Source: an uncultured bacterium (GTDB lineage Bacteria > Bacillota > Clostridia > Lachnospirales > Lachnospiraceae). From it: a DNA stretch of 29,790 bases. The notes under the pieces were generated by a model. The model made no database searches. It was not told the origin of the DNA and was given only the letters and a program-made list of their open reading frames with translations. Of this stretch, positions 23,462-29,790 are shown one piece after another. The position numbers and the translations under genes are program-made. The DNA lies in the NCBI GenBank assembly GCA_937893485.1, contig CALBJL010000177.1, positions 1 through 29,790 of the forward strand. Direction: 5' to 3'. How positions within the stretch are numbered: the first letter of the stretch is position 1; every line of letters starts with the position of its first letter.

Positions 23462-24859
23462 ATGCCATTACCGATGCCAAGTGTGAGAATTACAGATGAT
23501 TGTATGGAGGCATATATGACTGTTTATCCGACCGGAACACCGGAGAATTATACGGTGGAATATCTGGCGGACATTTTGCACCTGAACCATATCAAAATCG
23601 GGATTATGCAGGAGATGCTGCAGGCGATTGTCAACCAGCATATCTACAATAAAGAGGTGCTTGTCGCGAAAGGCAAGGCGGTACAGCCGGGGCAGGACGG
23701 ATACTTTGAGTATATGTTTGAGACCGACCTGTCACAAAAGCCGATCGAGAACGAGGACGGAACGGTGGATTATAAAAATATCAAAATGATTGAGCTTGTC
23801 AGCGAGGGACAGGTGATTGCGGTTTATCATGCCAGCACTGCAGGAACGAATGGCTATAACTTACAGGCGCAGTTTCAGATGGCAAAGCGTGGGATCGAGC
23901 TGCCACCGCTTAGGGGTACCGGCTTTCAGCGGATGGAGGATGGCATCACTTATCAGGCGACCGTCAGCGGCAAGATCACAGAGATCAACAACCGTGTGAA
24001 TATCTTTCCGGTGCATGAGTTGTTTGGGGATGTCGATCTGAGCAGCGGAAATATTGAGTTTAACGGCGATGTCATCATACACGGAAATGTGCTGGACGGT
24101 ATGTCGGTCAAGGCAAGCGGAACGGTCACGGTGGATAAGGTTGTTGAATCGGCTTATATCGAGGGCAGAAAAGGTGTGATCCTGCGAGGCGGAGTGCTTG
24201 GCAGAAATGGGGCGACGATTCGCTCTAAGGGAAATATTGCGGCGTTGTTTTTTGAATATGCGGATGTGGAGGCTGCCGGAGACATTGAGGGAGAGTATTT
24301 TCTGGACAGCCGAGTGTATGCGGGCGGAAGGATCAATTTATCCGGCAAAAAGGGCTGTATCGTAGGCGGCAAAACACATGCGGTGCGTGGCATTGATGCC
24401 TACGAGGTGGGCAATGTTGCCGGGTCGAACACGGAGGTTTCCGTTGGCGTGAGTCAGGGTGCGATCGGAGAACTGGCGACACTTGAGCGCCTGCTGAAGG
24501 ACGAGGAAGCTCAGTTACAGCGTATTGAGGAAGGACTTGTGCAGTTTGAGACGATTATGCGCGAGAAGGGCTGTTCGTTCAGGGATGACCCAAGGCGTAT
24601 GTCACTAGTCAAACAGAAGATCCGCCTGAGTGCGCAGATTGCGGGAAAAAGAGAACAGCTGTCAACGTTCGAGAAGATGCGTGAGGTATCCGGCAATGCG
24701 AGTGTGAAGGTTGTCCGGGCAGTTTATCCGGGAACCCGTATCTGTGTAGATGAACAGTATATACAGGTTAAGGAATTCCAGAAAGCCGTAGAGTTCAAAA
24801 AATATATGGGATCAATCGGCATGTTTAATATGGGATATACGGTCAGAAACGATAGCTGA
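23462..24859 (+). CDS. FapA/DUF342 family protein (465 aa)
   Basis: The start is ATG 23462 (MPLPMPSVRITDD), ~8 nt after GGGAGGGAGG (23444-23453); the longer frame from 23372 is rejected because it overlaps the -10. The protein matches the DUF342/FapA family: an N-terminal domain (~1-160), then a Gly-rich beta-helix-like core of short repeats (GDVIIHGNVLDGMSVKASGT, ESAYIEGRKGVILRGGVLG, GEYFLDSRVYAGGRINLSGK) at ~185-330. A C-terminal coiled coil follows (LERLLKDEEAQLQRIEEG, KQKIRLSAQIAGKREQL). FapA affects flagellar polar placement in Vibrio; in Clostridia the role is not established. No signal peptide is seen, so it is cytosolic. It is probably monocistronic. The bactofilin-like core suggests polymer or scaffold formation. 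Confidence 0.88.
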   Translation: MPLPMPSVRITDDCMEAYMTVYPTGTPENYTVEYLADILHLNHIKIGIMQEMLQAIVNQHIYNKEVLVAKGKAVQPGQDGYFEYMFETDLSQKPIENEDGTVDYKNIKMIELVSEGQVIAVYHASTAGTNGYNLQAQFQMAKRGIELPPLRGTGFQRMEDGITYQATVSGKITEINNRVNIFPVHELFGDVDLSSGNIEFNGDVIIHGNVLDGMSVKASGTVTVDKVVESAYIEGRKGVILRGGVLGRNGATIRSKGNIAALFFEYADVEAAGDIEGEYFLDSRVYAGGRINLSGKKGCIVGGKTHAVRGIDAYEVGNVAGSNTEVSVGVSQGAIGELATLERLLKDEEAQLQRIEEGLVQFETIMREKGCSFRDDPRRMSLVKQKIRLSAQIAGKREQLSTFEKMREVSGNASVKVVRAVYPGTRICVDEQYIQVKEFQKAVEFKKYMGSIGMFNMGYTVRNDS

Positions 24860-24868
24860 TGACTGAAT

Positions 24869-24894
24869 GTCAAATATGTGGTCAAAATATGTGG
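24869..24894 (+). repeat. Short imperfect tandem repeat
   Basis: GTCAAATATGTG is followed directly by GTCAAAATATGTGG, two near-identical units just after the FapA-like gene. No function is apparent. Confidence 0.4.
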
Positions 24895-24934
24895 AATGAT
24901 GCGATGAAAAAATAGAATTTATAGGGGAATGCTC

Positions 24935-24964
24935 TTGCAAGGAAGTGTCACTCTGGTATATGAT
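24935..24964 (+). promoter_or_regulatory. SigA promoter of the 46-residue protein gene, inside a terminator
   Basis: TTGCAA (24935-24940), an 18-bp spacer and TATGAT (24959-24964). The -10 lies in the loop of the terminator hairpin at 24946-24990. Confidence 0.6.
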
Positions 24965-24990
24965 AGTTGCGAACCGGAGTGACATTTTTT
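24946..24990 (+). terminator. Terminator of the FapA-like gene with a promoter in its loop
   Basis: TGTCACTCTGGT (24946-24957) pairs with ACCGGAGTGACA (24973-24984; one G-T), then T6. The 15-nt loop contains the next -10. Confidence 0.8.
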
Positions 24991-25040
24991 CTTTTTTCGT
25001 TGGAAGGAACATTGTTTGGAACGGTCAGATGGAGGAAATT

Positions 25041-25181
25041 ATGATAGATTTTGAAGAAGAATTAAAACATTTTCAGCCGAGTGAAGAGATTGAGGATGCA
25101 GAGGCTGCGATTTATGAGCATGACATTACGGACATGACGGATATTATGCAGCAGATGATGAGTGAGCTGAAGAGGAAATAA
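25041..25181 (+). CDS. Small acidic conserved protein (46 aa)
   Basis: I chose ATG 25041 (MIDFEEELKHFQPSEEIEDA), 5 nt after GGAGG at 25031-25035; the longer frame reaching back to 24945 crosses the terminator. The protein is very acidic in its first half, then contains YEHDITDMTDIMQQMMSELKRK, probably one amphipathic helix. There is no membrane or metal motif. Its stop lies 1 bp before the ATG of the zinc-ribbon/TPR gene, with that gene's weak ribosome binding site (GAGG) inside this one, indicating translational coupling. I believe this pair is conserved in Lachnospiraceae, so the 46-residue protein may act as a partner or regulator of the TPR protein. Function is unknown. Confidence 0.75.
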   Translation: MIDFEEELKHFQPSEEIEDAEAAIYEHDITDMTDIMQQMMSELKRK

Positions 25182-25182
25182 A

Positions 25183-26568
25183 ATGGAATGTTATAATTGT
25201 GGAATTATATTGGGCAAAGAGCGCGTCTGCCCGAACTGCGGTGTGGATCTTCGCATGTACCGCAAATTTGTAGGTATTTCGAATTATTTGTATAATATGG
25301 CGCTGGCGAAGGCGAAGGAGCGTGATCTCTCCGGGGCGGTCGCAGACCTGCGACTGAGCTTGCAGTACAATAAAGTTAATACAAATGCCAGAAACCTGTT
25401 GGGGCTGATCTACTATGAGATGGGCGAGGGTGTAGCGGCTGTCCGCGAGTGGCTGATCAGTAAAGGATACCAGAATGAGGAAAACCGGGCATCCGAATAT
25501 CTGGAAAAGACGAAAAAGGATCCGGCAGAAAAGGAAAAGATCAACCAGTTGGCGCGCAAATACAATCAGGTTCTCTCCTATTGCAGACAGGACAGCCTTG
25601 ATCTGGCGGTGATCCAGCTCAAGAAGATCCTGAGTGGCAATGCGCATTTTGTGCGGGGTTGGCAGCTTCTGGCGCTGATTTATATTAAAAATGGCGAACT
25701 GGAACTGGCGCGTAAGGCGCTACGCAAGGCGGAGACAATCGATGCCGGCAGTGTGTTGACGGCGCGCTATTATAAAGAGATTTCCCTGCTTGCGCATCAG
25801 GGGGCGGGAAAAAAGGCGAAAAAAGCACAGGCGGTCGCTTATCAGAATGGCAATGACACGATCATCCAGCCAAAGCTGCGGGCAGACATCGGATTCTGGG
25901 GAATGGCAGCCAATCTGCTTATCGGTGTGGCAGTCGGCGTGGCGATCACATGGTATCTGGTCGTGCCGGGCGTGCGCAAGCAGGCGGTGAGCGATGCGAG
26001 TGTGGCGGTCACAGAGGCGAATAACACAATCTCAGACAAAAATCAGACGATTAAGGCACTGGAGGAACAGATCGACGCGCTCAGCGGCGATGTGGAGACG
26101 GCGCAGGCGGATATGAAAGACCGGGATGCGGCTGTTTCTGCCAGTGAAGCGCTGTTGACGGCATATGATGCGTACATCAATGAAAATATCGAGCTGGCGG
26201 GTGACACTTTGGAGGGCATCGATGAGAAGCTGCTCTCTGACAACGGCAGAAAGATCATCAAAACCCTGCGTGAGCAGGTCAACCAGCAGTACCTCACGAA
26301 AGCATATGAGACAGGTATGCAGGCATATAACAGCTACAACAATGAGGAGGCGATCACGCAACTCTCCAAGGTCGTAGCGATGGATGAGGGCTATGATGAC
26401 GGAAATGCACTGTATAATCTGGCACAGTCATATCGCAAGGTGGAGGACTGGCAGAATGCGATCGACACCTACTCAAAGGTTGTGACACTGTTCCCGGACA
26501 CCAGTCTTGCCTATAATGCGAGCCGTTATGTGACGCAGATTGAGCCGTTGCTTGACAATGAGAATTAA
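25183..26568 (+). CDS. Zinc-ribbon, TPR, single-TM membrane protein with external coiled coil and TPRs (461 aa)
   Basis: A zinc ribbon (Cys3, Cys6, Cys16, Cys19) opens the protein. TPR-like helices at ~30-200 follow (ALAKAKERDLSGAVADLRLS, NARNLLGLIYYEMGEG, RGWQLLALIYIKNGELELA). One membrane helix lies at ~238-262 (FWGMAANLLIGVAVGVAITW), then a coiled coil (~270-320, NQTIKALEEQIDALSGDVE). The C terminus has two or three TPRs (AYETGMQAYNSYNNEEAITQ, ALYNLAQSYRKVEDWQNAID). The likely topology is zinc ribbon and first TPRs inside, coiled coil and second TPRs outside, so it could connect a cytosolic assembly to the cell wall. It resembles proteins annotated as tetratricopeptide-repeat proteins in Lachnospiraceae. 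No catalytic domain is visible. It is coupled to the 46-residue gene. Confidence 0.85.
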   Translation: MECYNCGIILGKERVCPNCGVDLRMYRKFVGISNYLYNMALAKAKERDLSGAVADLRLSLQYNKVNTNARNLLGLIYYEMGEGVAAVREWLISKGYQNEENRASEYLEKTKKDPAEKEKINQLARKYNQVLSYCRQDSLDLAVIQLKKILSGNAHFVRGWQLLALIYIKNGELELARKALRKAETIDAGSVLTARYYKEISLLAHQGAGKKAKKAQAVAYQNGNDTIIQPKLRADIGFWGMAANLLIGVAVGVAITWYLVVPGVRKQAVSDASVAVTEANNTISDKNQTIKALEEQIDALSGDVETAQADMKDRDAAVSASEALLTAYDAYINENIELAGDTLEGIDEKLLSDNGRKIIKTLREQVNQQYLTKAYETGMQAYNSYNNEEAITQLSKVVAMDEGYDDGNALYNLAQSYRKVEDWQNAIDTYSKVVTLFPDTSLAYNASRYVTQIEPLLDNEN

Positions 26569-26593
26569 CAACTGAATAAACACATATTCATAC

Positions 26594-26636
26594 AAAAGAC
26601 ACAGTATCAGAAAAACGTGATATTGTGTCTTTTTTT
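26594..26636 (+). terminator. Intrinsic terminator before the spoIIA operon
   Basis: A 16-bp stem (26594-26609 / 26618-26633, one G-T) with an 8-nt loop and T7 to 26636. It leaves only ~30 bp before the spoIIAA start. Confidence 0.9.
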
Positions 26637-26665
26637 GCCTAAAAAAATCAGAGGAGGATGTAACA

Positions 26666-26989
26666 ATGGAATTTGAGTATGAAACAAAGACGGGGAGCCT
26701 GCGCGTGTACACGCCGCGGGAGATCGATGAATGTGCTGCCAGTGAGCTGCGCACGGAGGTGGACATGCTGATTGACAATTATCAGATCCGCAGGCTGATC
26801 TTTGATTTTATGAACACCGAGTTTATGGACAGCTCAGGGATCGGTATGCTGATTGGGCGCAGCCGGAAAATGGGCTACAGCGGCGGTTATGTGGAGGCGG
26901 ATCATCTCAACGAGCGCGTCTGGAAGATCTTTACGCTTGCGGGACTGCCCAAGCTGATCTCGGTTGTAAAGGAGGAAGTGTATGATTAG
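26666..26989 (+). CDS. spoIIAA: Anti-sigma F factor antagonist SpoIIAA
   Basis: This 107-residue STAS-domain protein, when dephosphorylated, binds SpoIIAB and frees SigF in the forespore. The core FMDSSGIGMLIGR carries Ser56, corresponding to the serine phosphorylated by SpoIIAB (B. subtilis Ser58). Length is normal. GAGGAGGATG at 26651-26660 supports the ATG. It is the first gene of the spoIIA operon; its 3' end overlaps spoIIAB by 8 bp. No clear SigH promoter or Spo0A box (TGTCGAA) is present in the ~30 bp after the upstream terminator, so the promoter must overlap the terminator or lie within the preceding gene. Confidence 0.97.
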   Translation: MEFEYETKTGSLRVYTPREIDECAASELRTEVDMLIDNYQIRRLIFDFMNTEFMDSSGIGMLIGRSRKMGYSGGYVEADHLNERVWKIFTLAGLPKLISVVKEEVYD

Positions 26990-27425
26990 GCAGCAAGCGC
27001 AGGAAATGAGCCTGCGGTTTGATTCTTACCCGGAAAATGAACAGTTTGCGCGGATGGCGGTGACGGCGTTTCTGATGGATCTCAACCCGATGGTTGATGA
27101 GATGGCAGACATCAAGACTGCTGTTTCGGAGGCGGTGACAAATGCGATCCTGCACGGCTACGAGGGCGTGATCGGACAAGTTTATCTGGTCTGCAAAAAG
27201 CAGGGGGCAGATGTGGCGCTGACAATCACCGATTACGGGAAGGGCATCGAGGATATCGAAAAAGCAAGGGAACCGTTTTTCACGACGAAGCCGGAAGCGG
27301 AACGATCCGGAATGGGATTTGCATTTATGGAGGCATTCATGGATGAGGTACATATCGCATCGACACCCGGACGGGGAACGTGCGTGGAAATGAAAAAGCG
27401 GTTGCAGCTACCGGTGAGGGAATAG
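26982..27425 (+). CDS. spoIIAB: Anti-sigma F factor / serine kinase SpoIIAB
   Basis: This 147-residue GHKL-type protein kinase phosphorylates SpoIIAA and sequesters SigF. Its ATP-binding boxes are all present: N box EAVTNAILHGYEG, G1 DYGKGI, and G2 SGMGFAFM with FFTTKP upstream. It starts at ATG 26982 (MIRQQAQEMSLRFDS) with AAGGAGG ~26970-26975, overlapping spoIIAA by 8 bp, which helps balance their production. The sigF gene follows two bases after the stop. Length is standard. Confidence 0.97.
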   Translation: MIRQQAQEMSLRFDSYPENEQFARMAVTAFLMDLNPMVDEMADIKTAVSEAVTNAILHGYEGVIGQVYLVCKKQGADVALTITDYGKGIEDIEKAREPFFTTKPEAERSGMGFAFMEAFMDEVHIASTPGRGTCVEMKKRLQLPVRE

Positions 27426-27427
27426 CG

Positions 27428-28150
27428 ATGGAACACACGATGGAACTACTGTTACGTGTGAAGAAAGGTGATGAGGAGGCGGGCGAGCAGCTCGTACGGG
27501 AAAATCTCGGACTGGTCGGCAGTGTCGTCAAGCGGTTTGAAAACCGTGGTTATGAGCGGGAGGATCTGTTTCAGATCGGTGTGATCGGACTCATGAAGGC
27601 AATCGAAAAATTTGATTTTTCGTATGAGGTGCGGTTTTCTACCTATGCCGTGCCATTGGTGAGTGGCGAGATCCGGAGGTTTCTGCGTGATGACGGGCTG
27701 GTTAAGGTGAGCCGGAGCATCAAGGAAAGCGGTTGGCGGATCAGGCGCAGCAGGGAGCGGCTCGAACAGCAGCTTGGCCGCAGTGTGACGTTACAGGAAC
27801 TGGCGGAGGATGCAGGGCTTTCGATGGAGGAGACCGCGCTGGCGCTCGATGCATCGGAGGAGGTCGCGTCGCTGTATCAGACTGTCTACCAGTCGGACGG
27901 CAGCGAATTGTATCTTGTGGACCGGATTGCAGACCATGCACCGCAGGAAGAGCAGCTGTTAAACCGTGTGGCGGTGCAGCAGCTGTTACAGCTCTTGCCG
28001 CAGGAGGAACAGAAATTGATCACGCTGCGCTATTTTGAGGGAAAGACACAGACTGCGGTTGCACAGCAGCTGGGCATGACGCAGGTGCAGGTGAGCAGGG
28101 AGGAGAAAAAAATATTGTTAAAGCTGCGTGCACTTTATGAAAAACAGTGA
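27428..28150 (+). CDS. sigF: RNA polymerase sigma-F factor (SpoIIAC)
   Basis: This 240-residue sigma-70 family factor is the first forespore-specific factor of sporulation. Region 2 reads ENLGLVGSVVKRFENRGYER-EDLFQIG and FDFSYEVRFSTYAVPLVSGEI; region 3 follows (SIKESGWRIRRSRERLEQQL, LQELAEDAGLSMEE). Region 4 ends the protein with the helix-turn-helix TQTAVAQQLGMTQVQVSREE. I start at ATG 27428 (MEHTMELLLRV): GAGGG at 27416-27420 precedes it, and the frame from 27380 overlaps spoIIAB. It is the third gene of the operon, which is complete and in the usual order, strongly suggesting a spore former. No terminator was seen immediately after it. Confidence 0.97.
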   Translation: MEHTMELLLRVKKGDEEAGEQLVRENLGLVGSVVKRFENRGYEREDLFQIGVIGLMKAIEKFDFSYEVRFSTYAVPLVSGEIRRFLRDDGLVKVSRSIKESGWRIRRSRERLEQQLGRSVTLQELAEDAGLSMEETALALDASEEVASLYQTVYQSDGSELYLVDRIADHAPQEEQLLNRVAVQQLLQLLPQEEQKLITLRYFEGKTQTAVAQQLGMTQVQVSREEKKILLKLRALYEKQ

Positions 28151-28166
28151 ATCACGCGGCGGGATA

Positions 28167-28175
28167 TGCTATGAT
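28167..28175 (+). promoter_or_regulatory. Extended -10 promoter before the cysteine-rich gene
   Basis: TGC-TATGAT (28167-28175), the same 9-mer as in the degV promoter, gives an extended -10; there is no good -35. The leader would be ~65 nt. Confidence 0.45.
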
Positions 28176-28248
28176 AGAGTAGATAATATGTCTGATAATA
28201 GTTTTGCACGCACACAGACAGGGCAGAAGATAAAAAGGAGTTGGACGT

Positions 28249-28506
28249 ATGCAGGCGAGCGAACGTTTTTTTGAAAACAGGGATTGTAAATATTTTCCGT
28301 GTCATGCGGGAATGGAAGGACAGCCGTTTAACTGTCTATTTTGCTATTGCCCGATGAATCCGTATGAGGACTGTCCGGGCAATCCGGTGTATCGGGAGAC
28401 GAAAAACGGACGGAGGATCAAAGTATGTACCGGCTGTACCTTCCCACATCAGGCGGAGCATTATGATGAAATCATGGATTTTCTGCGCAAAAAGCTCTAT
28501 GAGTGA
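28249..28506 (+). CDS. Cysteine-rich small domain protein (85 aa)
   Basis: It encodes MQASERFFENRDCKYFPCHA... with eight cysteines (13, 18, 29, 32, 34, 42, 60, 63) in a C-x4-C-H...C-x2-C-x-C...C...C-x2-C arrangement, plus nearby histidines (19, 67, 71). This matches the 'cysteine-rich small domain' family (I believe PF04071), a probable metal-binding module whose members sometimes occur with cobamide-related genes. There is no such neighbour here. It has GGAG before the ATG in AAAAAGGAGTTGG. It is convergent with the DNA polymerase gene, only 10 bp apart at their stops. Confidence 0.85.
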   Translation: MQASERFFENRDCKYFPCHAGMEGQPFNCLFCYCPMNPYEDCPGNPVYRETKNGRRIKVCTGCTFPHQAEHYDEIMDFLRKKLYE

Positions 28507-28516
28507 CAGCCGCGTC

Positions 28517-29764
28517 TCAGGTTTCGCGCTTGGCTTTGCTCAATCCGTCCGTCATATGGCTGCCGCCCTCGAGAAAGCGGGCGCGTTTGACCGAATCCTC
28601 GCCATAGCGGTCGCGGATCTGATCGATCGCCGCGTTGAGCTTTGAGAGCTTTTCGGGCGCGGGAGAGCCGGCAGAACCGGAAAAAAGATCCATCTGATGA
28701 TAGGATTCATCGGTCGTCTTTCCGGCAGAGACACCAAGCAGGCGGATCGGGCTCTGATCCCAGGACTGGTCAAAGAGCAGACATGCCTGCTGATAAATAA
28801 TCTCGGTGACATTGGTCGGCTCGGACAGGGCGGCCTGATGGGAGGTCGTGCGGAACTCGCAGTCACGGATCGTCACAGTCACATTGCGGATGTAGGTGTG
28901 ATCGGCGCGCAGTCTTGCGCCGACCGTCTCACACAGGGATAATAATATTTTTTTGGCGCTGTCCGCGTCTGTCACGTTAAAACGGAGTGTAACGGAATTG
29001 CCGTAGCTTTTGGCGGCATCACTGACTGCCTGAACCGGAGTCGGATCAATGCCGCGGGCGTGCTCCCACATCGCAAGCCCCTGCTTGCCGAAATGCAGCT
29101 GCAGAAGCTCCGGGTCCATGCGCGCGATGTCACCGATTGTATGGATGCCAAGGCTGTGCAGCTTCTGTGTAGAGGAACGCCCGACCAGAAACAGTTCTCC
29201 GACAGGCAACTGCCACATTTTCTGCTCGATCTCATCCGAAAACAGCGTGTGCACGCGATCCGGCTTTTCAAAATCCGATGCCATTTTCGCCAGCAGCTTA
29301 CAATCTGAAATACCGATATTCACCGTAAAGTGCAGTTCCTCGTGAATGCGCTTTTTTAATTGGTGTGCAAAGGCGACCGGATCGCCGTACAGACGGCGCG
29401 TGCCGCTCATATCACAGTAAGCCTCGTCAATGCTCGCCTGTTCGACGACCGGGGCGACCTCTTTTAGAATCTCTATAAAAGCGCGCGAGTTGCGCACATA
29501 TTCATCAAAACGGGGCTGTACGATCACGAGCTGGGGACACTTTTCGAGTGCACGCGCGAGCGGTTCGCCGGTTGTCACACCGTACTTTTTGGAGGGTGTG
29601 GATTTCGCCAGTACGATGCCGTGGCGCGTCGTCGGGTCACCGCCGACTGCCGAGGGGATCAGGCGCAGATCGCGCTCTGCGTGGAGCTGCTCCAGCTCAT
29701 ATTTCGCCTGCCAGCTCAAAAATGCAGAATTTACATCTACATGAAAGATCACTCGTTCCGCCAC
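28517..29764 (-). CDS. dinB: Y-family (DinB-type) DNA polymerase IV
   Basis: This 415-residue error-prone translesion polymerase has catalytic Asp10 in HVDVNSAFLSW (steric-gate aromatic Phe15) and the acidic pair Asp113-Glu114 in ASIDEAYCDMS. The helix-hairpin-helix region (LHSLGIHTIGDIARMDP) and little-finger domain follow. QMDLF (357-361) is a beta-clamp binding motif. DVNSAFLSW instead of DMDAFFASVE marks a clostridial subgroup, so the name DinB is by family. The start is GTG 29764, with GGAGGTG 7 nt upstream. No LexA box is visible in the 26 bp that remain in the window. A GTG start may limit expression. Confidence 0.93.
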   Translation of the reverse strand: MAERVIFHVDVNSAFLSWQAKYELEQLHAERDLRLIPSAVGGDPTTRHGIVLAKSTPSKKYGVTTGEPLARALEKCPQLVIVQPRFDEYVRNSRAFIEILKEVAPVVEQASIDEAYCDMSGTRRLYGDPVAFAHQLKKRIHEELHFTVNIGISDCKLLAKMASDFEKPDRVHTLFSDEIEQKMWQLPVGELFLVGRSSTQKLHSLGIHTIGDIARMDPELLQLHFGKQGLAMWEHARGIDPTPVQAVSDAAKSYGNSVTLRFNVTDADSAKKILLSLCETVGARLRADHTYIRNVTVTIRDCEFRTTSHQAALSEPTNVTEIIYQQACLLFDQSWDQSPIRLLGVSAGKTTDESYHQMDLFSGSAGSPAPEKLSKLNAAIDQIRDRYGEDSVKRARFLEGGSHMTDGLSKAKRET

Positions 29765-29790
29765 GTGTTGACACCTCCGTCCATTGTCTG

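Noticed and set aside
26552..26580. SigA promoter for spoIIA with TTGACA at 26552
   Set aside because: The -35 is good but no acceptable -10 follows at 16-18 bp (AATAAA), and it is followed by a strong terminator.
1..29790. CRISPR array, tRNA or rRNA genes, prophage
   Set aside because: No regularly spaced repeats, no tRNA cloverleaf with a CCA end, no rRNA motifs and no phage structural genes were seen by eye; a tRNAscan or CRISPR search was not run.

Overview
The window looks like chromosomal DNA of an anaerobic, spore-forming and probably motile Firmicute, most likely a member of the Lachnospiraceae (Clostridia). The evidence is a spoIIAA-spoIIAB-sigF operon and a PdaB-like deacetylase (sporulation), a CheC phosphatase and a FapA/DUF342 protein (motility-associated families), strong AGGAGG ribosome binding sites, HrcA/CIRCE heat-shock control, and several small proteins of a type I associate with Lachnospiraceae. 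Family names come from reading the proteins by eye; no database search was run.

Left part (1-6700). A truncated exported protein with an Ig-like domain runs in from the left edge. It is followed by groES-groEL under a textbook CIRCE operator, a 77-residue conserved small protein, a DegV-family fatty-acid-binding protein, and purA. Two small genes of unknown function lie on the minus strand behind purA.

Element and clpB (6700-10330). About 550 non-coding bases (6703-7250) are bounded by a 19-bp inverted repeat (18/19 identical) with TA on both sides, so this looks like a miniature transposable element; it also holds hairpins. clpB follows, with a second perfect CIRCE that overlaps its own -35 box.

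Surface and envelope region (10350-19840). It begins with a 1047-residue secreted protein whose promoter region contains a run of nine G. A PdaB-like deacetylase follows on the minus strand, with a possible SigE promoter. Next come a 201-residue protein faintly like the C-terminal part of FliD, two tandem BspA-type (LRR_5) secreted proteins of the same architecture, and two translationally coupled small membrane proteins (43 and 117 residues). The 43-residue gene is easy to miss because of its size.

Right part (19859-29790). cheC and valS are divergent and their -35 boxes overlap. Then come fapA, a 46-residue protein, a membrane protein with a zinc ribbon and TPRs, the spoIIA operon, a cysteine-rich small-domain protein, and a Y-family DNA polymerase on the minus strand. 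A recurring design here is that the terminator of one gene carries the promoter of the next: the -10 boxes of the fapA and 46-residue-gene promoters lie inside the upstream terminator hairpins.

I did not find a clear new defence or enzymatic system. The best candidates for something undescribed are the TIR-bounded element, the G-tract promoter, and the LRR_5/small-membrane-protein operon.
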